Source: Dipteronia dyeriana (Eukaryota > Streptophyta > Magnoliopsida > Sapindales > Sapindaceae). From it: a DNA stretch of 64,000 nucleotides. A program made the translations under genes and the position numbers. Positions 46,260-56,562 of the stretch are shown here, in pieces. Under the pieces are notes generated by a model. It had not been told where the DNA came from and ran no database searches. It saw nothing but the letters and a program-made list of their open reading frames with translations. Location: assembly GCA_032871835.1 (NCBI GenBank), contig CM065297.1, positions 42,409,098-42,473,097 on the forward strand. The letters run 5' to 3'. The stretch's first letter is position 1. Each line of letters opens with the position of its first letter.

Positions 46260-48395
46260 CTAGAGAGCTCGGGAGAACCCTCTTCTGTATAATTCTCCTC
46301 CGATCATGGTATATCTAGCTGATCGATACCTGATGCGCTTTGCTAATACCGGATCTTTCGGGAGCACGCTTTCTTCCAGGAACCTTCTCAGTTGGACCAT
46401 CCAACCGTCTTGTGGTGTTTGGATTTCTGAAATTTCCAAATGCTTAGGTTTAGTTGTACTCGGTTTAAGGAGGTGTGCAACTGGAATGGTCTTTGGTCTT
46501 ATTGAGGTAGTTACTGACACTAATTTAGATAAAGCATCTGCCTTTTCATTTTCTTCTCTAGGGATCTGGGCGATCTTGTATTCTTTAAACTTTTGGAGGA
46601 GCTGTTTTGCGATGTCACTGTAGGCAATCATTCCTTCATCTTTGGCCTGGTACTCGTCCATAACCTGGTTGACAACTACCTGTGAATCGCTGAATATCTC
46701 AACTTCATCTGCCCCAAGAGCTATGCAGACTCTGAGTCCAGCTAACAATGCCTCGTATTCGGCTTGATTATTGGTTGCTTTGAAATCAAATCTCATGGCA
46801 CATTCAACATCATCTCCTTTTGGGGTGGGAACTACGATCCCTGCCCCGCTGCCATGAGTGTTTGAAGAACCATCAACATATAGTTTCCATGGGAAACTTT
46901 TATCCAACAGTCTTTTTGCTTCCAGGTTTGGTTCTGTGAACTCGGCTATGAAGTCTGCCATCGCTTGTCCTTTGAGGGAGGTTCTGGGGACATAATGAAT
47001 ATCGAATTCACTTAACTCGATTGCCCATTTAGTAAGTCTTTCTGATATCTTTGGTTTTTGTAAGATTTGTCTTAATGGGCAATTGGTGAGAACCTGGATT
47101 GTATAGGCCTGAAAATATGGTCTCAGCTTTTTTGCTACAGAAACCAATGCTAAGGCTATCTTCTCTGCCTGTGAGTACCTGGTCTCGGCCGGTACGAGTG
47201 CCTTGCTAGTATAATACACTGGTTTCTGCACTCCATCTTCTGTTCTAACTAAGACTGAACTTGCTGCAAACTCAGTTATTGACAGATACAGCTGAAGTAT
47301 TTCCTCTTTTTGTGGTTTTGAGAGGATGGTAGCTTGCCCCGAGTACTCTTTTATTTTTAAGAATGCCTGCTCACACTCTTTATTCCACTCCAGGCCTTTC
47401 CCTTTTTTGATTATCCTGAAGAAAGGTGCGCACCTGTCTGTAGCCCTTGAGATGAATCTTCCCAAGGAGGCTAAACACCCTGTTAAGCGTTGTACCTCTT
47501 TCAATGTTTTAGGTGTGGTCATTTCTTGCAAAGCCTGGATCTTCTCGGGATTAACTTCGATTCCTATTTGATGGACTTGAAAACCCAAGAATCTTCCCGA
47601 ATGGACTCTGAATAAACATTTGTTTGGGTTTAATTTCATCTGGAATCTTCTCAAAACATCAAATGTCTCTCGGAGGTCGCGGGCATGCTCATCTGCTGAG
47701 ACGCTTTTAGTTAACATGTCATCAATGTACACCTCCATGTTCCTTCCTATTTGCCGAGTGAAGATTTTATTGACCAACTTTTGGTACGTAGCTCCTGCAT
47801 TTTTTAAACCGAAGGGCATTACTGTGTAGCAATATAAACCCTGATCCGTTATTAAAGCTGTTTTTTCTTCATCAGCTTTGTTCATCCGGATCTAATTAAA
47901 TCCTGAGTAAGTGTCCATGAAGCTGAGCAGTTCATGACCTGTTGTGGCATCCACCAGCTGATTTATCCTTGGGATTGGGAAGCTATCCTTTGGACATGCC
48001 TTGTTTAGATCCGTGAAATCTACGCACATCCTCCATTGTCCAATTTTCTTCTTGACGAGGACTACGTTGGCGACCCACTGAGGGTAGCTGACTTCTCTGA
48101 TTGATCCAGACGCTAGTAGCTTTTCCACCTCTTGTTTGATTGCTTGACTTCTTTCAGGATTGAACGATATTCTCTTTACCGGTTTTGCATTCGGGCTAAC
48201 TGCGAGGTGGTGGGATATTACTCTGGCATCTATCCCGATCATATCTTCGTGACTCCAGGCGAATACATCTTTGTACTCTCTAAGCAGATTGGTCAAGTCT
48301 CGCTTGACTTTTCCATCCAAGTTGGCCTCAATATTGATTTTCTTGTCCGGTTTGCCTTCTTCGAGTAATATTTCAACCAATTTTGTCTTGTATTC
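46260..48395 (-). pseudogene. G1 reverse transcriptase, RNase H and second RNase H
   Basis: Two blocks (47892-48380 and 46260-47885) form one frame interrupted by a single TAG at 47892-47894, where Gln is usual. RT motifs are GQWRMCVDFTDLNKACPKD, PFGLKNAGATYQ and the catalytic YIDD (47718-47729). The RT thumb and first RNase H follow (QKPVYYTSKAL, ALALV). A second, archaeal-type RNase H region follows with LYVDGSSNTHGSGAG and NNQAEYEALLAGL. Dual RNase H is typical of Tat/Ogre/Retand elements. The upstream limit is a TGA near 48398. Confidence 0.92.
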
Positions 48396-49523
48396 ATTTC
48401 AGCCCTCCCTTGGATCCAGTTCGAATGACTGGGATTCTTCACACTGATTTGGCTGTATTATGGTGCACACTTGTTCGGCATCATACTTGTCTCTGTATAC
48501 CGACAGGTTTGCTCTTCAGGCCATCTCTTGGGATCCCTTGACTATCCCAACCCCTTGTTCTATTGGGAACTTGATCATTAATGCATAAGTGGCTGTCACG
48601 GCCCTTGTTTTATTCAGAAATGGCCGGCCCAATAACGTATTTTATGGCAAATTATCCAAGTCAACTACCACGAAGTCGAGCAGGACAGTTCTCTGGCATG
48701 GTGCTGTTCCGATCTTCATGGCACTTTTATAACGTCTAACGTGCTCCTTTGGATCTGTATGTTTTTTGAATTGCTCCATATGCGGCATCCTGAATCTTTC
48801 TGGGAAAAGGGTCTGCAAAATCTCCCTAGTGAATGGACTGTCGGAGTCATCGTCGGATAGATCATTACAGCCATAACGTCTGACTAGTGCCTTCATCTGT
48901 CGCCTGTTATTCTCTACTTCTCGAGTTAGGCTCTAGATTGTGACATCTCTGTCCTCCACCAGGCTTCCTTGACTGTTGAACCGTTGGGTAGCTGTCATTC
49001 TTTCCTCAGATTCTTCACTCTGATACCGGACCTCTCGTGTGACTCCATGGTGACGTTTGTGATGGTATTGGTCACTGTCTTCTGATGATGACCGTATTCT
49101 GTGCTGATCGTATTTACGATGTCTGGCACGTATTGTTTGATTGCGATCCAGCCTCTGGTGACTTTTCTCTTCCAGTGTTTTCTGTCCAGTTGGATTGATT
49201 GGGGAAGAGTTCTTTCTGGTTTCTAGCATAGTCATTCCTGGCCTTACCACCATCGAACAGAGCCTTGCGGGTGGAGGATTGGGAGTATGTGCTCCTGCGG
49301 CCAATAGATCAATCCTTTCCCTTGCTGCGTCCATCACCAATTGCTGTAATGCCTCTTGGAAACGCAACGTAAGATCTCTGCTTGTGAGGGGAATTTACTG
49401 GAACCCTGCCAGGTGTGCAAGCTGGTTTTCTGTGTTTGCTGCAGGATGTTGGGACGTATTACCAACATGGAAATCACCTGGTGATTTTTGGCCGTTCCCC
49501 GAACTACTTCTGCTTCTTACCAT
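48396..49523 (-). pseudogene. G1 gag fused to a protease remnant by deletion
   Basis: The Gag start is Met 49523 (MVRSRSSSGNGQKSP). A stop lies near 49395 and another at 48933-48935. The frame otherwise continues through an Arg/His/Ser-rich region to FPERFRMPHMEQF and DPKEHVRRYKSAMK, the start of the gypsy Gag core. In frame it then passes to APCQRTVLLDFVVVDLD, which belongs to the C-terminal part of the protease. The rest of Gag, the zinc knuckle and the protease active site are absent. Downstream (48396-48640) LGRPFLN-type sequence continues with two stops. Confidence 0.82.
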
Positions 49524-49552
49524 TGCTTTTAACAAGTTCGGAGGTTCAGCCC

Positions 49553-49569
49553 CCCTCCTTCTAGCGCCA
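49553..49569 (-). promoter_or_regulatory. G1 primer binding site
   Basis: In sense this reads TGGCGCTAGAAGGAGG, two bases from the LTR edge at 49572. TGGCGC starts are common in plant gypsy primer sites. I cannot assign the tRNA with confidence from memory. A comparison with plant tRNA 3' ends would settle it. Confidence 0.65.
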
Positions 49570-49571
49570 AT

Positions 49572-50445
49572 TGTTGACGTCGATTTCTGGATTATGCTAG
49601 AAAAGCCAACAAGAATTGGATTTTTGCTATTGAATCAAAGAGAAAGAGATGCAGAGAGAGTAACAAAGACAAATTTTACGTGGTAAAACTCCGATGACCG
49701 AAGAAACATCTACGGGTGGTTGAAAGATCAACCCAGCCAAAATCCACTAAGAGAATAAAATGTTTTACAAGCTCTCGATCTCTCTTTTTTCTCTCTGTAT
49801 TTATTGTGATTGCTGTATGCTATATTGCCTATCTATCTTGGACCAAATTATGGGTCTATTTATATGTTTATAGAACCGTAATCTGCTTTGTACAAGTAAT
49901 ACAGGATCTTTGTATTTAATTGTGATTCGGTTACTTTCTTGAGGTCGGTTCGTCTTCTTTCATGTTTCGGAGTCTCTAATGGAAATCGAGTGGGATTCTA
50001 GTAGTGCAGTTCAACTTGGACTTGTTTCTTTATAAGAATGTAGTCTTCTTAAAGAAATCAAGTTATTTCCTGATTGGGGACTCTTCTAATTTAATACTCT
50101 TGTTTCATTTGGGATTCCTTCCTGATGGATATCGTTACGTATTTAATGACAATCCGTATAAAATAAGCACTAAGTTCTTACTCAGGTCGTATTTATTCCC
50201 GAGTAAGAGTAATACATGATGGTCCAGAGAAGTACCGTTTGAGCCCAAGTGGAAGTGTTATTTAACCAGTCCCGAGTGATGTTAGCTGATCCCGAGTAGG
50301 TTTTATTCAATATATGCTTACTCGGGCTTTCTTCTCTTTAATGATGCCTTATAGGATATTTCCCGGATGCCTATTTAGGCGTCCACCTGGCTATTTTTTC
50401 CTTCCTGTCAATGACGTGTATGCTTGGTAAAATTTACATACAACA
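49572..50445 (-). repeat. G1 5' LTR
   Basis: The LTR is about 874 bp, plus strand TGTTGACGTCG ... ACATACAACA, with inverted TGTTG/CAACA ends. In sense a good TATA box (TATAAATAGA) lies at 49855-49864. The outer boundary is inferred from the CAACA end, since no partner LTR or second target copy (attat, 50446-50450) is present. Confidence 0.78.
49855..49864 (-). promoter_or_regulatory. G1 LTR TATA box
   Basis: TATAAATAGA in sense, within the LTR and upstream of the R-U5 portion. It matches the plant TATA consensus. Confidence 0.65.
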
Positions 50446-50747
50446 ATTATGTTCTATTCATCTTATTCTATCATGTGCTGATATGTGATTCGAATATTAA
50501 TTGGTCATGTTGTTGGTTCATTTAGCTTTATTTATTTACGCTTGATGAATACTAGATTAGTCCTTTTTTACCTTAGTTTGATTTGTAATCTTTTGGATAG
50601 AAAAGTTCTTGATATAGAATTTGCCATTGGAAGTTAATAGCATGATTTTGGATTTAAAAATGACTCAATTGGGTAACATGTGACTGGAAACTTGGGGTAT
50701 AAGAAAATGATTAAAATGATTATATAATTTTTGTGATATGCCATAAG
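50446..50747. other. Unassigned sequence between G1 and H1
   Basis: This is about 300 bp of AT-rich DNA with no open frame, no repeat and no element ends that I recognise. Its last eight bases, GCCATAAG, are the left target copy of H1. The original DNA therefore continues at 60013, in sequence that looks like the 3' end of a chromovirus. Confidence 0.5.
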
Positions 50748-51162
50748 TAGTGTTCTAGTAATCTTTTGAAATTCGCTAGGTGGACTTCTGCCTTACCGAA
50801 AAGCCAAAAATCGGCCTTATTAGGTGGAGGGCGACTAGTCAACAGCTTTGACTCCGAATAGTCCGCCAGAGGCTACTAGTCACCCTTGACAGACTAGAAG
50901 AAGACCAATATTAAAAAAACGATATAAAAAATAAAACGCTTGTTGGAACTCAATGTCGAAGCCTACATTCGTCGAAACCCAGATTCATTGGTAAGAAGAT
51001 GAAGTGACTGACAATAATAAAAAAAAAGATAATTTTGTCGAAGAAAAAGATGGAGTTGGAAGAGGGATGAAGAGAGAGAGAGAGGGTGTTATAAACTTGA
51101 AATAAAAAAAACAAAACCATATCGGTAATGAAGGTGGAGAAGAGAGAGTGTTAGAAATTTAC

Positions 51163-53561
51163 TACAGGGAAAAATCGGTTCAAAACGCAGCGGAAGTATT
51201 AAATTAGAATTTGATATATTAAAAAAAAATCCCTTTAATAAAAAGAACCTTAACCTTAGATTAATTGATGTATATTAAAAGTATCATACATTTTTCTCGT
51301 GACGATTGAACTAGCATCGAATTGAATCTGTAAGATCTTCCAATACAATCACAAACGTGAATCACCTTGGAGTGTGGGCTCCCTTTCTTAAAATTGTATA
51401 CCTAAGGATGGAAACAAAAAAAAAATCACTTCCTTTGTTAGTCACAATAATCCTCCAAGAAGAAAAATAAAGAACGTTAGGTCACATGTGAATTATCAAT
51501 CAATTTGATTGATAACTCGCGTGAACCTAGATTCGATGTTGTACACAAAACCTTTTAATGTAAAGGCTGCTAGTGCACTATCGAATGCAAAATGTTCTTT
51601 CCTCCTTTTCCTCTTTGTCGAATTTTCACACACCAATCTTTAGAGTCGAACGAATATAGCTAGAGCAAGAACCAAATTATCCACACTCAAAATTCTTTCT
51701 TGGCCAAATTTTCTCCTTAGGAAAATTGCCTTGGCCGAATTTTTATTCTTTTTTTTTTTTGACTTAAAACTTTGGCTTGGCAGAATTCTACATCCCATAT
51801 ATGAAGTGGCCAAATTCCTTGCCCTAATTTATTTAGGGTTGGCCAAACTCCTCTTGTCTTTAGTTTAAGAGACCTAATCCTCTCCTAAGAATGATTAACT
51901 TGGAAGGCAAGAATCCTTTCCTTAGGTGGATTTACTTAATGACCAAGAATCCTTTTCGAAGAAGAATTCTTTTCTACACCAAGACTCCTAATCCAACTCA
52001 AATAGTAAATTTATTCAATAACAAATTATTGAATATAATTAAATTGTGACTAAATAAAAACATCCTAATTTGACCAATTGTCAACTAGAGTATTTATAGA
52101 AATCAAATACTTCCTAACTTGACTAAATAAATAAATTCCTTTTATTTATCTACTTATCAAATACAGTATTTGATACTTATCATAATACCAACAATAATAT
52201 GATAATAGGAGACCTACTCCAACTAGGAAAAAAAATTTGACTTTTAATTAAATAATTAATTAATTAACTTAACTAACTTCTATTTAATAAAATAATAAAC
52301 AATATATTAAGCTATTATATATAGTCTTAGCCACCCAAGTCAATCTATATGGGTCAAATATTGTTTTTCCTATTTCATTAAATCCATTGGACTTAAATAA
52401 AGAGTCCACATGTGAACTGGACTCATTTTTACTAAAAGAAACAAGTCCATAAGCCTTAATACAATTCTAGATGGACCCATAAATTGGTCCGGTAGAATAT
52501 ATCAAGTGATCCATTCAAGTTCGTGTGGATTGGGGATCTTGGCGGGCTATCTAAATTTAAGTTCCAATAGACATAACCTAATCACAATCAACAAATGATT
52601 CACTTAGGTCCGATCTATTAATTTTAGTTCATTCCACTAAAGAACTAAAATTGAACTCGTAAATAAATATAGAATAAGTTAATATTGCTCATTCATACCC
52701 TAGACAAATAATGGAGATAGTGTATCCTTATGAAGAATATCAGTATTCGTCAAGAGCTCATAGACCGCCTATGGCTCTCCAAGTTACCATATTTACTCAT
52801 ATGATTGCATTTTGAACTTGGATATTTTGACTTGTTAAGAAGCCATACTTCAATAGACACTATTGAAAACTTAACGTTAAGATTAATATCCAATACCTCA
52901 AAACATCTGTATGATGATATTCTACTCTAATTTAATAAATTGAGCCACGATGTCCATATCTAGAGATGAAATCCACTATCGATTAACTAATGAATACCAC
53001 CAAACTATCGATGATAGATTGTGCTATATAATCGTACTCATTGAAAGCTCAAATGATAACACTTGCAACCATAAGTCCATCATTTATCTCAAGATTGAGA
53101 TAGACTCTCTGATTGTCTTCAAGTCAATTTTTTTATCCATTGACGGTTTTGTATAAAGTATCTCACTATGATCCTATTCAACGCACCTAGTGCACTAGAT
53201 TCCTTTGCCCAAAGACACCACACTTTGATGATTTTAGACTCATCAAAACACATTTGATCCCACTCAAATGCTAGCAAAAGAATCTACAATGTTAACAAGA
53301 TAAATATGCCCAACCTTTATCTTAAGTTATGAATATTATTAGAGACTAACTAAAGAATTGTGTCTACCTCATACATATCCAGATGTACGAACAATTCTTC
53401 TTTTCTCATAGTCTTTTGACCTTATGATTATTTGCTTTTGACAATTATAATAAGTAAACTATAAATGCTACAAGATTTGTTAAACTAGAAATCACTTTTA
53501 TTAAAATGAAATGATTGTCAAATACATTATTACACTCTTGCTATTGAGCATAATACCAATA
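51163..53561 (-). repeat. A7 3' LTR
   Basis: The LTR is 2399 bp. Its ends are mutated from TG...CA to TA...TA (TACAGGGAAAAATCGG ... ATACCAATA). It is set by the perfect target copy tttac on the left and a purine tract (sense GGGAGAT) on the right. TTGGCCGAA repeats are at 51700-51850, and GGATT/CTTGG repeats at about 51890-51960. Confidence 0.88.
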
Positions 53562-53575
53562 ATCTCCCAATTGCT

Positions 53576-55000
53576 CTATAGCAAATGTGTCATATCTCTT
53601 TTCCTCATATTCTCTATGTGCCTATCAAAACTCTTTTGTGGAAGAGCCTTGGTGAAGGGACCCACTAGATTTTCTATTGACTCGATCTTGGTTATCGTCA
53701 CATCTCCCTTATGCATATTTTTCCATAAAATGTGATACTTTCTTTCAATGTGTTTCCCTCTCTTTTGTCTTCTTGGTTCTCTCGAATTAGCCACTGCTCT
53801 ACTATTGTCAAAATATATAGTGATCTACTTATTCACATCAGGAGCCACTTCCAAGTCAATCAAGAATTGGAGGAGACAGAAATCCTCTTTAGTTGCCTTA
53901 CATGCAACAACATACTCAGCTTCCATGGTGGAGTCAGCAATATAAGATTGCTTGATACTCCTCCATATGACTGCCTCTCCTCCAAGTGTAAACACAGATC
54001 CTGATGTTGATCTTCTGGAGTAAAAATCCGATTGGAAATTAGAATCTATATACCTAACGGGAATTAAATCCCCTCCGGAGTGTACAAGCATACAATCTCT
54101 CATTCTCCTGAGATACTTAAAAATATGCTTGACTGCCGTCCAGTGATCAGAACCAGGTTTCGATTGAAACCTGACAATAATGCCAACAACAAAACAAATA
54201 TCTGGTTTAGTACAGAGTAATGCATACATGAGACTCCCAACTGTCGAGGCATATGGAACTCTACTCTTGAATTGCTCTTCATGCTCATTCTTAGGAACTT
54301 GTTCCTTAGAAAGTTTGATTCCATGTCTGTAAGGTAACATACCTTTCTTGGAATCTTGCATGGAAAATCTAGCCAAGATTTTGTCCATGTATGAAGCTTG
54401 GGATAATGCAATCGTTTTATTCTTTCCATTCCTTATGACTTGGATACCAAGAATATAACTTGCATCTTCTAAGTCATTCATATCAAATTGTTTTTCCGAC
54501 CACTCTTTTACTAATGTCAACACATATGCATCGTTTTCGATGAGTAGTATATCATCTGCCTAAATAACTAGGAAAACCAACTTGTCACCTTTAATCCTTT
54601 TGTATACACAGGGTTTGTCAAGGTTTTGGATAAATTAAAAAAATTTCATGGCTTGATCGAACCTTATGTTCCAGGATCTAGATGCTTTCTTCAATCCATA
54701 TATGGATCTTTAAAACTTGCATACCATTTCCTCTTGGCATTTTTCAACAAATCGTTCTGGTTGCATCATATAGATGCTTTCGTTAAGATTTCCATTAAGG
54801 AAAGTTGTCTTGATGTCCATTTTCCAAATCTCTAGGTCTAGAGATGCCGCAATGGTTAATTGTATCCTAATGGATTTAAGCATGGCCACATGAGAGAAGG
54901 TTTCCTCATAATCGATACCTTCCTTCTGTGTGTAACCTTTAGCTACCAATCTAGCTTTAAAGGTTTCCACATTTCAATCCATTCCTCTTTTCCTCTTGTA
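53576..55000 (-). pseudogene. A7 pol: reverse transcriptase and RNase H relic
   Basis: The RT starts with [16 protein letters not shown] (54710-54970), continues through DIKTTFLNGN and a short broken region. The catalytic motif region (54540-54560) reads stop-A-D-D instead of YVDD. From 54523 to 53825 the frame is open, with DLEDASYILGIQ, VGSLMYALLCTKPDIC, TAVKHIFKYL and ADSTMEAEYVVA, covering RT thumb and RNase H. The pol C-terminus (HIERKYHILW, NLVGPFTKALP) lies at 53576-53794 in another frame. A frameshift or deletion occurs near 53800-53830. Confidence 0.88.
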
Positions 55001-56295
55001 TACCCACTTGCTCCCGATGGGTTTTATCCCTTGAGGCAAGTCTACAAGAAACCAGACTTTATTTTTGAATATTGATTCAATTTCAGATTGCATTGCCTTT
55101 TGCCAATGGCGACAGTCAACATCTTCTATCGCTTCCTTATACATATACGGATCATCGTCGTCCAGGAGATTCTCTACAGATTCTACTAGACCTATATATC
55201 TCTCAGGTTGTTTATTAACCCTCCTACTATGACGAGGTATGGTAGATTGTTGATCTTGTGTTGGTACGGAACTTACAATTGGGCTAAGTTGTGAAACCTC
55301 TTGTGGAATTGTATCTCTTTAAAGATCATTCAGGACAATTCTACTTTTAGGCAAAAAATTATTCATATAGTCCACTTCCAGAAACTTAGCATTTGTCAAA
55401 ACAAATACTTTAAGATATGAAGGACTATAAAAATAATATCCTCTGGATCCTTTTGGATACCCTATAAATATGCATGTTTCTGAACACGGCTCTATCTTTT
55501 CTATCTTTCCTTTTAACATGTACGTAGGACATCTAAATCACCTTAAGTTTTATAAACTAGGTTTTCTCCCAGTCCACAACTCACACGGTGTTTTAGGAAA
55601 TGACTTAGATGGTACATCGTTTAGAATGTACATAGCAGTTTGTAAAGCATACCCCTAAAAAGAATTAGGAAACGTTAATAACTCAACATAGACCTAACCA
55701 TGTCCAAAAGAGTTCTATTTCTCTTTTCTGCCACCCCATTTTGTTGAGGTGTACCTGAAGTAGAAAACTAAGAAATTATACCATTATCAATAAGATATTG
55801 CTGAAACTCACCAAATAGATATTCTCCACCACGATCAGACCTTAAGATTTTTATGTGTTTCTTAAGCAGATTTTCTACTTCAACTTTAAATGCTTTGAAC
55901 AAGTCAAAAGCATCCGACTTATGTCTCATGAGATACACATAGCCAAATCTCGAGTAATCATCAATGAAAGTGATGAAGTACACATATCCACCTCTAGCTT
56001 GAATTTACATTGAACCACACACATTAGTGTGTATTAATCCTAAACATTTAGTGGCTCTTGTGCCTTTGATCGTGAACAACCTTTTGGTCATCTTACCTTC
56101 CAAACAGGATTCACAAGTTGGTAGATCATCAAACTTTTAGTCACTTAAAGGTCCATCACTAACCAATCTTTTTATCCTATCAATTTTAATATAACCTAGG
56201 CACAAATGCCATAGTTAGGTTTCATCTTTTTATAATTTTACTATTTTATGATTCGGTTCCGTTGATTCCATTTCTAGCAAGTGAGAGATATTGCT
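55001..56295 (-). pseudogene. A7 pol: integrase relic, cut at its N-terminal end
   Basis: Blocks on the minus strand are the RT-integrase linker (55319-55519, FIGYPKGSRGYYF) and core region 55768-55983 (TFIDDYSRFGYVYLM, SDRGGEYLFGEF). The zinc region lies near 56060-56250 (CLGYIKIDRIKRL-type sequence, ESCLEGKMTKR). The relic stops at about 56295. In A2 the protease and gag lie further upstream. Here the leader follows at once. Confidence 0.83.
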
Positions 56296-56363
56296 ATGCA
56301 AAAATGAAAATAAATTGAAATTCTAGGACCAAAATTGAGCAATTACAAATATCATTATAAAAC

Positions 56364-56403
<40 letters not shown>

Positions 56404-56548
56404 ATACATTCCAATGTAAATATATATGCGAATACCTAGACTGTCATCTCTTTCTTTAACATGCACATTAACAATAAAAAGAAGTAGATTCACGTATATA
56501 TATATATATATATATATACATATATCAATTAATCAAGGGTACAACCAG
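56296..56548 (-). other. A7 shortened leader
   Basis: This is ~250 bp of leader next to the primer site, with two TA runs (about 56362-56402 and 56490-56520). The GC-rich island found in A1, A2 and A4 is missing. Confidence 0.8.
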
Positions 56549-56560
56549 GCTCTGATACCA
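56549..56560 (-). promoter_or_regulatory. A7 primer binding site (initiator tRNA-Met)
   Basis: GCTCTGATACCA on the plus strand, two bases from the 5' LTR. Confidence 0.9.
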
Positions 56561-56562
56561 AT

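Larger units (their letters stand above)
45933..50445 (-). mobile_element. G1: Ty3/gypsy element, Tat-like, 3' truncated
   Basis: This minus-strand element has a 5' LTR (49572-50445), primer site, gag, a protease remnant, RT, RNase H, a second RNase H and the start of integrase, which breaks off at 45933. The gypsy order (RT before integrase) and two RNase H-like segments place it near the plant Tat group. No 3' LTR is present. The reading frame is well kept, with only a handful of stops and one internal gag-protease deletion. It is thus in better coding condition than the copia copies. Confidence 0.88.

Noticed and set aside
49195..49686. Plus-strand frame of 163 codons
   Set aside because: It is antisense to G1 gag and runs into the LTR. 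The minus-strand Gag motifs and element structure explain the region.
50748..51162. hAT transposase gene in H1
   Set aside because: The H1 parts (50748-51162 and 58836-60012) have no open frame of useful length and no readable transposase motif. The element is non-autonomous.
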